A stretch of DNA of 8,213 nt, taken from the NCBI GenBank assembly GCA_045535205.1, contig JAZSLF010000058.1:1-8213 (forward strand), given 5' to 3'. Source of the stretch: RUG14199 sp045535205 (GTDB taxonomy: Bacteria > Bacillota > Clostridia > Oscillospirales > CAG-272). The position numbers and the translations under genes are program-made. Below, piece by piece: positions 1 to 6,908 of this stretch (positions within the stretch are counted from its first letter, which is position 1; the number at the start of each line of letters is the position of its first letter). The notes beneath the pieces are model-generated. The model was given only the letters and a program-made list of their open reading frames with translations. It ran no database searches and was not told the DNA's origin.

Positions 1-4
1 TCCC

Positions 5-40
5 CTTAAACCCCTTCAAAGACTTTTGAAGCGGTTTAAG
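5..40. repeat. 16-bp inverted repeat (stem-loop) at window edge
   Basis: The arm CTTAAACCCCTTCAAA (5-20) pairs with TTTGAAGCGGTTTAAG (25-40) around the loop GACT, with one C:C mismatch (13 with 32). No T-run follows on the plus strand. On the minus strand the sequence runs off the window after four bases, so a terminator for leftward transcription cannot be judged. It may be a terminator or one copy of an intergenic palindromic repeat. Confidence 0.6.
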
Positions 41-67
41 AGTACCCTAAAAACAGATAATATACAT

Positions 68-118
68 GACGGCGATATGAAGACTACATATTTTTTATGT
101 AACCGACATATCGCCGTC
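68..118. repeat. Nested hairpin with 12-bp outer stem
   Basis: GACGGCGATATG (68-79) is exactly complementary to CATATCGCCGTC (107-118). Inside is a second perfect stem, TACATA (85-90) with TATGTA (96-101), around a five-T loop. The hairpin lies 54 bases past the rhuM stop codon on the minus strand. A T-run appears only about 15 bases later, so it is a poor fit to an intrinsic terminator. It overlaps the left direct repeat at 104-137, and its arm sequence TATCGCCGTC recurs at 1291-1300. Confidence 0.7.
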
Positions 119-137
119 TTGCTTATTATAACTGAAA
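104..137 (-). repeat. Left copy of degenerate 34-bp direct repeat flanking rhuM
   Basis: Read on the minus strand it begins TTTCAG, contains TATAAT (plus 125-130), then GACGGCGATA, and ends TCG. It matches 1286-1319 at 26 of 34 positions without gaps and in the same orientation. The embedded TATAAT means it could carry a promoter -10 element, but I see no good -35. It may instead be one end of a mobile or recombined unit; this is inference. Confidence 0.5.
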
Positions 138-171
138 ACCCACAACTGTACTTTTTTACACTTGTATATCC

Positions 172-1167
172 TTATTTTTTCTCCGCTTTATCTTCAATCA
201 TCTTTATGGCCGCAAGATAATCTTTTTCAACCTCGCTCAAGATCTTTTGCTGATATTTTTTATATTCCGTAGTTGCCTTGTTTATCGCCTGAGCATGCGT
301 AACAGAACCCGCACCTACAAGCAACTGCTCACCGGACATAGTAAGAATTCTATCAAGATGCTCTGCCCAGTCCTTCATCGTCATAACTTGCTCACGCTCG
401 GCTTGTCTTTCTGCAAAATCAAGATAACCCGAAACCAATTGACCGAGAGAACGCAGCTCTTTTTCATCAAGATAATTCTTTGCAATCTTAATATCACTCA
501 AATGCGGTCTGCCGCCTTTGAAAGATGTGAGTCCCATAAACTCCTTTTCGCTATCAGCACGGTTATATATAATCTCTGCCGCAGTCTGTCCGTGAATGGC
601 ATAATGAATTTTGTTTTGAACCTTTTTGAAAAATTCAACTGAAATATCCGTATTTGGATTGTAATCAATACTTGTAGCATAAATATCCAAGATCTGACGA
701 TAAAAAACTTTTTCAGAAGCACGAATATCACGGATCCTTTCCAAAAGCTCCTTAAAGTATCCGCCTCCGCCTAAATTTTTAAGGCGTTCATCATCCATCG
801 TAAAACCCTTGCGAATGTATTCATTTAATCGCTTTGTAGCCCATTGTCTGAATTGTGTTCCACGCAAGGATCTCACACGATATCCAACAGAAATAATTAC
901 ATCAAGATTATAATAATCAACTTGATATTCTTTTCCGTCTGTCGCAGTTGTTGCAAATTTTGCAACAACTGAATCTCTAACAAGCTCGCCTTCTTTAAAA
1001 ATGTTTTTTATATGTCTTGAAATTGTAGATTTATCTCTTTCAAAGAGTGTTGCCATTTGGTCTAACGTAAGCCAAACAGATTCTTCATAGAAGCGAACAT
1101 CAACTGCAATCTGATTATCGTCAGTTTTAAAAATAATCATATTATTTGCGTCATTCATTTTATCCAC
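172..1167 (-). CDS. rhuM: RhuM family protein (function unknown)
   Basis: This 331-residue protein fits the RhuM ("virulence protein RhuM") family, named from a Salmonella pathogenicity-island gene and scattered across bacteria on genomic islands; its biochemical role is not established. Residues about 31-56 read like a helix-turn-helix (LTLDQMATLFERDKSTISRH). The block at 84-111 (DYYNLDVIISVGYRVRS, then GTQFRQWAT) is the family hallmark and suggests DNA binding. The C-terminal half is helical and charged, with the segment KKVQNKIHYAIHGQTAAEII at 181-200. The GTG start is chosen because AAAGGA lies 9 bases upstream; ATG at 1158 (residue 4) is the alternative. Its start is two bases after the stop of a broken ribbon-helix-helix-like frame, suggesting it was the second gene of a coupled pair. 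It looks more AT-rich than its neighbours and lies between direct repeats, consistent with horizontal acquisition. Family call firm, function open. Confidence 0.85.
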   Translation of the reverse strand: MDKMNDANNMIIFKTDDNQIAVDVRFYEESVWLTLDQMATLFERDKSTISRHIKNIFKEGELVRDSVVAKFATTATDGKEYQVDYYNLDVIISVGYRVRSLRGTQFRQWATKRLNEYIRKGFTMDDERLKNLGGGGYFKELLERIRDIRASEKVFYRQILDIYATSIDYNPNTDISVEFFKKVQNKIHYAIHGQTAAEIIYNRADSEKEFMGLTSFKGGRPHLSDIKIAKNYLDEKELRSLGQLVSGYLDFAERQAEREQVMTMKDWAEHLDRILTMSGEQLLVGAGSVTHAQAINKATTEYKKYQQKILSEVEKDYLAAIKMIEDKAEKK

Positions 1168-1169
1168 TC

Positions 1170-1303
1170 TTAATATTCCTTTATTTCCAAATTATCTATC
1201 GCAAAGGAAAGACATCTTTGAATAACTTCATTATGAGTTTTACCGGTTACCCTGCAATATTATCAATCTCTCTTATATGTGATAACGATGTATCGCCGTC
1301 AAT
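1170..1303 (-). pseudogene. Frameshifted remnant of a ribbon-helix-helix-like small protein
   Basis: Two minus-strand frames join into one plausible peptide. The upstream frame (1303-1250) reads IDGDTSLSHIREIDNIAG and then stops. The next frame (1250-1170) reads VTGKTHNEVIQRCLSFAI and continues DNLEIKEY to TAA. Restoring a single G in the GGG run at 1250-1252 joins them as IAG-VTGK. The joined pattern (helix, TGKT-NEVI turn, second helix, ending in FAIDNLEI) resembles the two helices of CopG/Arc-type ribbon-helix-helix proteins. No start codon is visible: the frame is preceded by TAA, and its 5' part lies in the right direct repeat. It ends two bases before the rhuM GTG, as in an antitoxin- or regulator-like gene coupled to rhuM. 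Resemblance judged by eye; a sequencing error in the G-run is possible. Confidence 0.45.
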
Positions 1304-1319
1304 TTAATTATATCTGAAA
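1286..1319 (-). repeat. Right copy of degenerate 34-bp direct repeat flanking rhuM
   Basis: It is in the same orientation as 104-137 and matches it at 26 of 34 positions, including TTTCAG, TATAAT (plus 1307-1312) and GACGGCGATA. Unlike the left copy it has no complementary arm beside it, so no hairpin forms. It overlaps the 5' end of the broken small frame and ends 12 bases from the stop of the upstream peptidase gene. The rest of this 164-base gap shows no convincing terminator. Confidence 0.5.
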
Positions 1320-1331
1320 TTCCCTTTATCC

Positions 1332-2573
1332 TCACTCAATAATCTCCAAATACTCCTCAAGGCAGAGACCGTAGTTGTGGATCTTTTCTGCATGATAGCG
1401 GCCGACGAAGCGGTAGTGCCATGGCTCAAACATATAGCCTGTCACAGCCTCTTTATCTTCGGGAAATCGGAGAATGAAGCCGAACTTCCATGCATTCTCC
1501 GAAAGCCAGAGATACGCTTCCTGGTCCTTGAAGGCCTGAGAGGCTGAGCCCAGGTTGTGCATATCACAGCAGAGACCTGACTGATGCTCACTTGTGCCGG
1601 GACGTGCGGAATAGGTATTAGCCGCAATTTCCGCTTCCTCCCTTGAAGCACCTCCTGCCATTTCATTATTCACGTAGTTATTGAAAAGAGTATCTTGATA
1701 TTCATAAGAACGGTATGCACTTGTGACGCTGACGTCTGTGTAGCCTGCGGCATACATTTCAGTATAGAGTGCCTCAAGAGCCATAGCGGCGGTATGAACC
1801 ATCTGCTGAGTGTTTCTGCCGTCCTTTCTTGTGCTTGTAAGGTCTGTAAGATCTTCGGGCACGAAGGTCTCGTCAAGGTGCGTTTCCTTATTGACAAGAA
1901 GGAGATAGCCGTCTCTGTCTGCGGGAGCCATATACTCCTCGTAAGCGGAAAGGTCCTCGCTGAACTCAACCGTGTCCGAAAGTGAAAATCCACCGTCTCT
2001 GATAAGTTCATCCTCATTCACACGGTAAATATATACGTACTCGTTTCCGTCTTCGTATACTGTGCTGTAGATCTTGGCGTTTGTGCTGTCAGCAATAGGT
2101 GCATTGATCTGGAAGCCGTATACAAATTCATTTTTTTCATCATTCCAGAGGTAGCAGAAATAAGGAAGGTTTCCCTCAGAGTCCTCCCATGCCTTTACAA
2201 GAAAATCCATGTTTCCGTCAAAGTTCATGTCAACGGCTTCAAAGCCGTAAGTACCGTCAGAGGAGTAAACACCGTCCTCATGTCCAAGCGTGAGCTTCGT
2301 CGCCTTGCGGAAGTCAACGGGAGTTTCTTCCTCTCCGTTTACATAGACCTTAGCATTTAAAAGGTATGCGTCTGCTCCCTTAAATTCAATTTTCACGCTG
2401 ATGCTGTCATTTACGGGAAATTCTTCTGTAAAGAAGACCTCCTTTTCAGCATGATTTGTCTCCTCATTTTCGGAGGCAGTATCATCCCCCTCAGTCTGTT
2501 CCTCTTTCTTACAAGAGGCAAGGAGGGTAAGAAGCATGGATAAAACCAAAAGAAGTGATAAAAATTTTTTCAT
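1332..2573 (-). CDS. Lipoprotein D,D-carboxypeptidase, M15B (VanY/DacB-like) family
   Basis: The protein is predicted to cleave the terminal D-Ala of peptidoglycan stem peptides outside the membrane. It opens with a lipoprotein signal (residues 1-20) and lipobox LLASC, so Cys21 would be lipidated; an acidic linker follows. Residues about 45-240 form an uncharacterised domain with a calcium-loop-like stretch, DMNFDGNMDF (115-124). The peptidase domain spans about 250-413: SAYRSYEYQ (285-293), the zinc motif SEHQSGLCCD (328-337) giving His330 and Asp337, and EPWHYRFVG (383-391) giving catalytic Glu383 and zinc ligand His386. All active-site residues expected for M15B are present. ATG has ACGGAG 5 bases upstream. 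The gene starts 62 bases after guaB stops, with guaB's terminator filling that gap, so expression may rely on readthrough or an unseen promoter. Nothing nearby (vanA/H/X, vanR/S) suggests vancomycin resistance; housekeeping wall trimming is likelier. Confidence 0.88.
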   Translation of the reverse strand: MKKFLSLLLVLSMLLTLLASCKKEEQTEGDDTASENEETNHAEKEVFFTEEFPVNDSISVKIEFKGADAYLLNAKVYVNGEEETPVDFRKATKLTLGHEDGVYSSDGTYGFEAVDMNFDGNMDFLVKAWEDSEGNLPYFCYLWNDEKNEFVYGFQINAPIADSTNAKIYSTVYEDGNEYVYIYRVNEDELIRDGGFSLSDTVEFSEDLSAYEEYMAPADRDGYLLLVNKETHLDETFVPEDLTDLTSTRKDGRNTQQMVHTAAMALEALYTEMYAAGYTDVSVTSAYRSYEYQDTLFNNYVNNEMAGGASREEAEIAANTYSARPGTSEHQSGLCCDMHNLGSASQAFKDQEAYLWLSENAWKFGFILRFPEDKEAVTGYMFEPWHYRFVGRYHAEKIHNYGLCLEEYLEIIE

Positions 2574-2584
2574 AATATCTCCGT

Positions 2585-2616
2585 TTTAAGAAAACCCCAA
2601 GCATTGACTTGGGGTT
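2585..2616 (-). terminator. Rho-independent terminator of guaB
   Basis: A perfect 9-bp stem, AACCCCAAG (2593-2601) with CTTGGGGTT (2608-2616), closes a six-base loop. On the minus strand it is followed by TTTTCTT, 20 bases after the guaB stop. The next gene's ribosome site (CGGAG) lies just beyond, so it may also meter readthrough into the peptidase gene. The plus-strand side is also T-rich, but no plus-strand gene ends there. Confidence 0.8.
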
Positions 2617-2635
2617 CTTTCATTATTACTAATAA

Positions 2636-4138
2636 TCAGTCTCTTTTATTTGTGGAACGCAGCATTACGTCGTGGTAACCGCCTTCAACGATACTTGTGG
2701 CTGAAACAAGGGTGAGCTTTCCGTTCTTCTGAAGATCGGGAATAGTGATAACACCGCAGTTGCACATCGTACTCTTTACCTTGTAAAGACTCTTTTGTAC
2801 GTTGTCTCGCAGAGGACCTGCGTATGTAACGTAGGAGTCAACGCCTTCTTCAAAGGAGAGCTTGCTCTTACCGCCAAGATCGTATCTCTGCCAGTTACGT
2901 GCACGGTTGGAGCCTTCACCCCAGTACTCCTTAACGTAGGTTCCGTTAATGTTGAGCTTGGGTGTGGGGCTTTCGTCAAATCTTGCAAAATATCTGCCGA
3001 GCATGATGAAGTCGGAGCCCATTGCGAGAGCAAGAGTCATATGATAATCGTGAACGATACCGCCGTCAGAGCAGATAGGTACGTAGATGCCTGTCTTTTC
3101 ATAGTATTCGTCACGTGCTGCCGCAACCTCAAGAACTGCCGTCGCCTGACCTCTGCCTATGCCCTTCTGCTCACGTGTGATACAGATGGAGCCGCCGCCG
3201 ATACCGACCTTGATAAAGTCAGCACCTGCTTCTGCAAGGAACATAAAGCCGTCTCTGTCAACAACGTTACCTGCACCCACAAGAACGCTGTCACCGTACT
3301 TTGCACGTATAAAGTCAATGGTCTGCTTCTGCCAGCAGGAATAACCCTCGGAGGAGTCTATGCAGAGCACGTCAGCACCTGCTTCAACAAGTGCGGGAAC
3401 TCTCTTTTCATAGTCAAGGGTGTTGATACCTGCACCTACCATGTATCTCTTCTGTTCGTCAAGAAGCTCATTGGGATTTTCCTTGTGCTGAGCATAGTCT
3501 TTTCTGAACACAAGATACTTAAGCTTGCCTTCGTCATCTACGAGAGGAAGGGAATTGAGCTTGTGATCCCAGATGATGTCGTTTGCTTCCTTGAGAGTTG
3601 TCGTTGCAGGAGCAGTAACAAGCTTTTCGATGGGAGTCATAAACTCTTTTACCTTGAGGTCCGTAGACATACGGCTGACTCTGTAGTCTCTGCCTGTAAC
3701 GATGCCGAGAAGCTTTCCGTTTGCCGTACCGTCTGCAGTAACGGCAACTGTATTGTGCCCTTTTTCTTCAACAACTGCAAGAACGTCTGCAAGTGTATTT
3801 TCGGGAGTAACGTTTGAGTCGCTTACAACAAAGCCTGCCTTGTAGTTTTTAACACGGGCAACCATAGCTGCTTCGTCCTCGATGGACTGTGAGCCGTAGA
3901 TAAAGGACATACCGCCTTCTTTTGCAAGGGCAATAGCCATAGTATCATTGGATACGGACTGCATGATAGCAGATACAAGAGGAATATTCAAGCTTATTCT
4001 GGGTTCCTCGCCCTTTCTGAATCTCACAAGAGGAGTCTTGAGACTTACGTTTGCGGGAATGCAATCGGGGGAAGTGTAACCGGGTACCAACAGGTACTCA
4101 CTAAATGTTCTTGAGGGTTCCGAAAATACGAACGGCAT
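2636..4138 (-). CDS. guaB: Inosine-5'-monophosphate dehydrogenase (divergent, Tritrichomonas-like type)
   Basis: The enzyme oxidises IMP to XMP with NAD+, the committed step of guanine nucleotide synthesis in the cytosol. The 500-residue barrel is interrupted by two CBS domains (about 105-215). The active-site loop GGGSICITREQKGIGRGQ (314-331) holds the catalytic Cys319; DSSEGYS (261-267) and SDGG (357-360) bind substrate. The flap has NWQRYDLGG (415-423), giving the Arg418-Tyr419 pair that activates water in IMPDH. From memory, sequence and numbering run almost in step with Tritrichomonas foetus IMPDH (Cys319, Arg418, Tyr419), unlike E. coli GuaB, whose loop is GSICTTR followed by a different stretch. 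It is therefore the divergent branch with altered cofactor-site residues. ATG has AAAGGAG 7 bases upstream. It has its own candidate promoter (4205-4233) and terminator, so it is probably monocistronic. Identity is secure; the subtype comes from recalled sequence. Confidence 0.97.
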   Translation of the reverse strand: MPFVFSEPSRTFSEYLLVPGYTSPDCIPANVSLKTPLVRFRKGEEPRISLNIPLVSAIMQSVSNDTMAIALAKEGGMSFIYGSQSIEDEAAMVARVKNYKAGFVVSDSNVTPENTLADVLAVVEEKGHNTVAVTADGTANGKLLGIVTGRDYRVSRMSTDLKVKEFMTPIEKLVTAPATTTLKEANDIIWDHKLNSLPLVDDEGKLKYLVFRKDYAQHKENPNELLDEQKRYMVGAGINTLDYEKRVPALVEAGADVLCIDSSEGYSCWQKQTIDFIRAKYGDSVLVGAGNVVDRDGFMFLAEAGADFIKVGIGGGSICITREQKGIGRGQATAVLEVAAARDEYYEKTGIYVPICSDGGIVHDYHMTLALAMGSDFIMLGRYFARFDESPTPKLNINGTYVKEYWGEGSNRARNWQRYDLGGKSKLSFEEGVDSYVTYAGPLRDNVQKSLYKVKSTMCNCGVITIPDLQKNGKLTLVSATSIVEGGYHDVMLRSTNKRD

Positions 4139-4204
4139 GACGTTTCTCCTTTATATTTTAATTCATTATTTTTAAAAAACAATCTTATGTGGATTTATTT
4201 ATAT

Positions 4205-4233
4205 ATTTTATCACAAAAAAACTGATTTGTACA
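4205..4233 (-). promoter_or_regulatory. Candidate promoter of guaB
   Basis: On the minus strand TGTACA (4228-4233, four of six consensus bases) stands 17 bases from TAAAAT (4205-4210, five of six). Transcription would start near 4198, leaving a leader of about 60 bases. The rest of the AT-rich 4139-4342 spacer shows no purine-riboswitch core. It does hold a weak imperfect hairpin (about 4300-4325) after cysE, with no proper U-tract. Confidence 0.4.
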
Positions 4234-4342
4234 TAGAAAAAAAGCAATAAATTTAAAAGAAATATCTGTATATACTATATATTTTTTACAAAGAAACACT
4301 TTTTTCGCTTTTTGAAGCAAAAAAGGCTTATGTAGTGAAAAT

Positions 4343-5248
4343 TTACTGCTTCTTCCCTTCGGTGATGTTAAGTCCGGGTGTCTTTGCACTTACCTTCGTA
4401 TGCTTTCCTACGGAGGAAGTGATAAAGGTATTACCGCCCACAACAGAGCCTTCGCCTATAACGGTCTCGCCGCCGAGAATTGTAGCACCTGCATAAATGG
4501 TAACGTTATCCTCAACCGTGGGATGACGCTTCTTGCCGAGAAGCTTCTGTCCCCCTCTCGTAGAGAGAGCACCGAGGGTAACGCCCTGATAGAGCTTAAC
4601 TCCGTTTCCGATAACTGTCGTTTCGCCGACAACGACGCCTGTACCGTGGTCGATGAAGAAATATTCACCGATAACGGCACCTGAGTTTATGTCAATTCCC
4701 GTTTTGCCGTGTGCATACTCCGTCATTATACGGGGGATAAAGGGCACACCGTAATTGTAAAGCTCATGGGCAATTCTGTAAACGAATATCGCAAAAAAGC
4801 CGGGATATGAGCAAATTACTTCTTCCTTGCTTTTTGCCGCAGGGTCTCCGTCAAAGCCGGCCTGCACGTCCTTGAGAAGCATATTCTGCAGCTCCGGCAA
4901 TTTTTCAAAGAAGCCGTTGCATATCTCCTCTGTCATTTTTTCAACAGCGGCGGCGGAAACGTACTTTTTCTTTTTATAAGAAAGACTTCTCTTTACCTGA
5001 GTATAAAGACTTTCGTATATCTCGCTGAGTCTGCTTCCCACGTAATACTCTGAGGGTGCACCGTCTGTAACGGCGGTGCTGAAATATCCGGGAAACATCA
5101 CGCATCTCAGCTCTTTAATTATATTAATTACCGCATTTCTGTCGGGAAGTGCTCCCTCATCATGAAGCATAAGTATCTCAGATGCCTCATAGTTTGCACA
5201 TATTTTTTCAACTGACCCCATCAGTATAGCTCTCGTACTATCTGTCAT
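4343..5248 (-). CDS. cysE: Serine O-acetyltransferase
   Basis: The enzyme transfers acetyl from acetyl-CoA to L-serine, giving O-acetylserine, the first step of cysteine synthesis. The 301-residue protein has a helical N-terminal domain (about 1-175) and a left-handed beta-helix of hexapeptide repeats (about 183-290). IDHGTGVVVGET (199-210) supplies the Asp200-His201 pair and KKRHPTV (239-245) supplies His242; these match the Asp157-His158 and His193 positions of E. coli CysE as I recall them. The N-terminal part is longer than in the E. coli enzyme, as in many Clostridia and Bacteroides. The C-terminus ends GKKQ and lacks the final isoleucine that docks into CysK in the classical cysteine synthase complex. 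ATG has AAGGAG 8 bases upstream. It starts 15 bases after cysK stops and is the last gene of the unit. Confidence 0.96.
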   Translation of the reverse strand: MTDSTRAILMGSVEKICANYEASEILMLHDEGALPDRNAVINIIKELRCVMFPGYFSTAVTDGAPSEYYVGSRLSEIYESLYTQVKRSLSYKKKKYVSAAAVEKMTEEICNGFFEKLPELQNMLLKDVQAGFDGDPAAKSKEEVICSYPGFFAIFVYRIAHELYNYGVPFIPRIMTEYAHGKTGIDINSGAVIGEYFFIDHGTGVVVGETTVIGNGVKLYQGVTLGALSTRGGQKLLGKKRHPTVEDNVTIYAGATILGGETVIGEGSVVGGNTFITSSVGKHTKVSAKTPGLNITEGKKQ

Positions 5249-5263
5249 ACCAAATTCTCCTTA

Positions 5264-6193
5264 TTATTTAATGAAGCCTTCGCAGGAAAGGTATCTTTCT
5301 CCCGTGTCGGCAAGAACGACAACGACGGTTTTTCCCTTGTTTTCGGGCAGAAGTGCCACCCTTGCTGCCGCCGCCAAGGCAGCCCCCGATGAAATTCCCA
5401 CAAGAAGTCCTTCGCACCTTGCCGCCTTCCCGGAATACAAATATGCTTCCTCATCGGTTACGGTGATTATTTCATCATATCCGTTTGTATTCAGAACGGA
5501 GGGAACAAAATTTGCACCTATCCCCTGTATTTTGTGAGGTGCCGCATATCCCTTTGAGAGAAGGGGTGAGCTCTCAGGCTCAACGGCTATCACCTTTATT
5601 TCGGGCTTTTTCTCTTTAAGATATTCACTGCAGCCCGTAAGTGTTCCTCCCGTACCTACGGCGGAAACTAAAATATCGATCTTGCCGTCTGTATCGTTCC
5701 ATATCTCAGGACCGGTAGTCTTTCTGTGTGCTTCGGGATTTGCAGGATTGTCAAACTGTCCCGCAATAACGGCACCCTGTGTATTTTTCTTTATTTCCTC
5801 TGCCTTATCAATTGCACCCTTCATACCGAGTGCCCCGTCAGTAAGCACCACATCGGCACCGAATGCTTTTATAAGCTGCTGTCTTTCAATACTCATTGTG
5901 TCGGGCATAACTATCACAGCCTTATACCCCTTGACAGCCGCAACAGCCGCAAGGCCGATGCCCGTGTTTCCGCTTGTGGGCTCGATTATAACACCGCCCG
6001 GCTTCAATGCGCCCGACCTTTCGGCAGACTCTATCATTTCAAGAGCCACTCTGTCTTTTGCACTTCCCGCAGGATTTGCCCTTTCAAGCTTTGCGACTAT
6101 TTTAGCCGAAGCTCCGATACTTTCTTCAAGACGGCAAAGTCTCACAAGAGGAGTCCCCCCTATAAGCTCCGTCATACTGTTATATATCTTCAT
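5264..6193 (-). CDS. cysK: Cysteine synthase A (O-acetylserine sulfhydrylase)
   Basis: This PLP enzyme combines O-acetylserine, supplied by the cysE product downstream, with sulfide to form L-cysteine. The 309 residues match the usual CysK length. Lys46 in NPAGSAKDR (40-48) should hold PLP. TSGNTGIG (73-80) binds the substrate carboxylate, GTGGTLTG (180-187) cups the cofactor phosphate, GIGANFVP lies at 224-231, and the end carries DTGERYLS (296-303). The ATG at 6193 is chosen because homology starts there (MKIYNSMTELIGGTPLVRL) with a weak AGGGTGG site 6 bases upstream. An open frame runs back to 6349, but it lies inside the pseudouridine synthase gene and is not family-like. It starts 16 bases after that gene's stop, so cotranscription is expected. 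CysK rather than CysM is favoured by motif and length. Confidence 0.97.
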   Translation of the reverse strand: MKIYNSMTELIGGTPLVRLCRLEESIGASAKIVAKLERANPAGSAKDRVALEMIESAERSGALKPGGVIIEPTSGNTGIGLAAVAAVKGYKAVIVMPDTMSIERQQLIKAFGADVVLTDGALGMKGAIDKAEEIKKNTQGAVIAGQFDNPANPEAHRKTTGPEIWNDTDGKIDILVSAVGTGGTLTGCSEYLKEKKPEIKVIAVEPESSPLLSKGYAAPHKIQGIGANFVPSVLNTNGYDEIITVTDEEAYLYSGKAARCEGLLVGISSGAALAAAARVALLPENKGKTVVVVLADTGERYLSCEGFIK

Positions 6194-6209
6194 CTTAACC
6201 ACCCTGAAA

Positions 6210-6842
6210 TTATAAATTGAATTCGGAAAAAGGATATACGTCGGGCATCTCTTTCTCAAACACGTATTCCTTTTCACCCATTGTAAAAGAAACTCTGTGT
6301 GACCAGAGAGCAATATTACAATTATCGCTTCCGCCGTACTTTCCATCACCCCAGAGGGGCATTTTTCTGCTTGAAAACTGAACTCTTATCTGATGGCTTC
6401 TTCCCGTATGAAGCTTCACTCTCACAAGGGACTTTTCGCCGTCAAACGAGAGTCTTTCAAATTCAAGGGATGCCTTTCGTACACCCTTTCTCTCCTTTTT
6501 TACAACAAAACTCTTATTGAGCTTTGAGTCCTTGAATAAAAGATCCTCCATAACGCCCGAAGGCTCACACTCGCCGTGAACGACCGTAAGATATTCCTTA
6601 CCGAAGTCCCCGCTTTCCATAAGCCTTGAAAATGCCGCCGCACTTTCTTTTTTCAGAGCATATATCATAACACCGCCCACAGCCCTGTCAAGACGGTGAA
6701 CAGGATAGACCTTTGAGGAAAGCTGCTCTGACAAAAGAGAGACCATGTCACCCTCTGCCCCTTCGGACAGAACACCAACCGGTTTTATTACTGCGGCAAA
6801 ATCGGAATTTTGAAACAGTATTTCAATTTCCCTCTTTTCCAT
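6210..6842 (-). CDS. RluA-family pseudouridine synthase
   Basis: The enzyme isomerises a uridine to pseudouridine in rRNA or tRNA; the exact target cannot be read from sequence. The 210 residues form only the catalytic domain, with no S4 domain. KPVGVLSEG (20-28) is motif I. PVHRLDRAVGGVMIYA (47-62) is motif II, with the nucleophile Asp52; the usual Thr-Ser before the glycine is replaced by Ala-Val-Gly here. LHTGRSHQIRVQ (144-155) is motif III. ATG at 6842 follows GAAGGGAAGTGAGG. A TTG nine codons earlier would add only a lysine-rich tail and has no better ribosome site. It is the first gene of the unit with cysK and cysE, under the promoter at 6917-6945. The functional link to cysteine synthesis is unclear. 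Confidence 0.9.
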   Translation of the reverse strand: MEKREIEILFQNSDFAAVIKPVGVLSEGAEGDMVSLLSEQLSSKVYPVHRLDRAVGGVMIYALKKESAAAFSRLMESGDFGKEYLTVVHGECEPSGVMEDLLFKDSKLNKSFVVKKERKGVRKASLEFERLSFDGEKSLVRVKLHTGRSHQIRVQFSSRKMPLWGDGKYGGSDNCNIALWSHRVSFTMGEKEYVFEKEMPDVYPFSEFNL

Positions 6843-6908
6843 AGCCTCACTTCCCTTCTTTTTCTTCAATTATAAAAATCTATAATGCGATGCACTATCA
6901 TATACTAA

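Noticed and set aside
2795..3817. Long open frame (340 codons) on the plus strand
   Set aside because: It lies antisense to guaB, is cysteine- and valine-rich in a way typical of a mirror frame, and shows no domain; guaB is certain.
4298..4326. Possible terminator after cysE
   Set aside because: The GCTT/AAGC stem is only 4 bp with A/T flanks and a bulge, and no clean U-tract follows on the minus strand.
4139..4342. Possible purine riboswitch upstream of guaB
   Set aside because: No conserved purine-aptamer core or paired loops could be found in this very AT-rich spacer, and the predicted leader is only about 60 bases.
5682..6220. Two overlapping plus-strand open frames of 177 and 164 codons
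   Set aside because: Both are antisense to cysK, with serine/proline/alanine-rich or motif-free composition and no independent ribosome site.
6194..6349. N-terminal extension of cysK
   Set aside because: It lies inside the pseudouridine synthase gene and does not resemble CysK; homology starts at the ATG at 6193.
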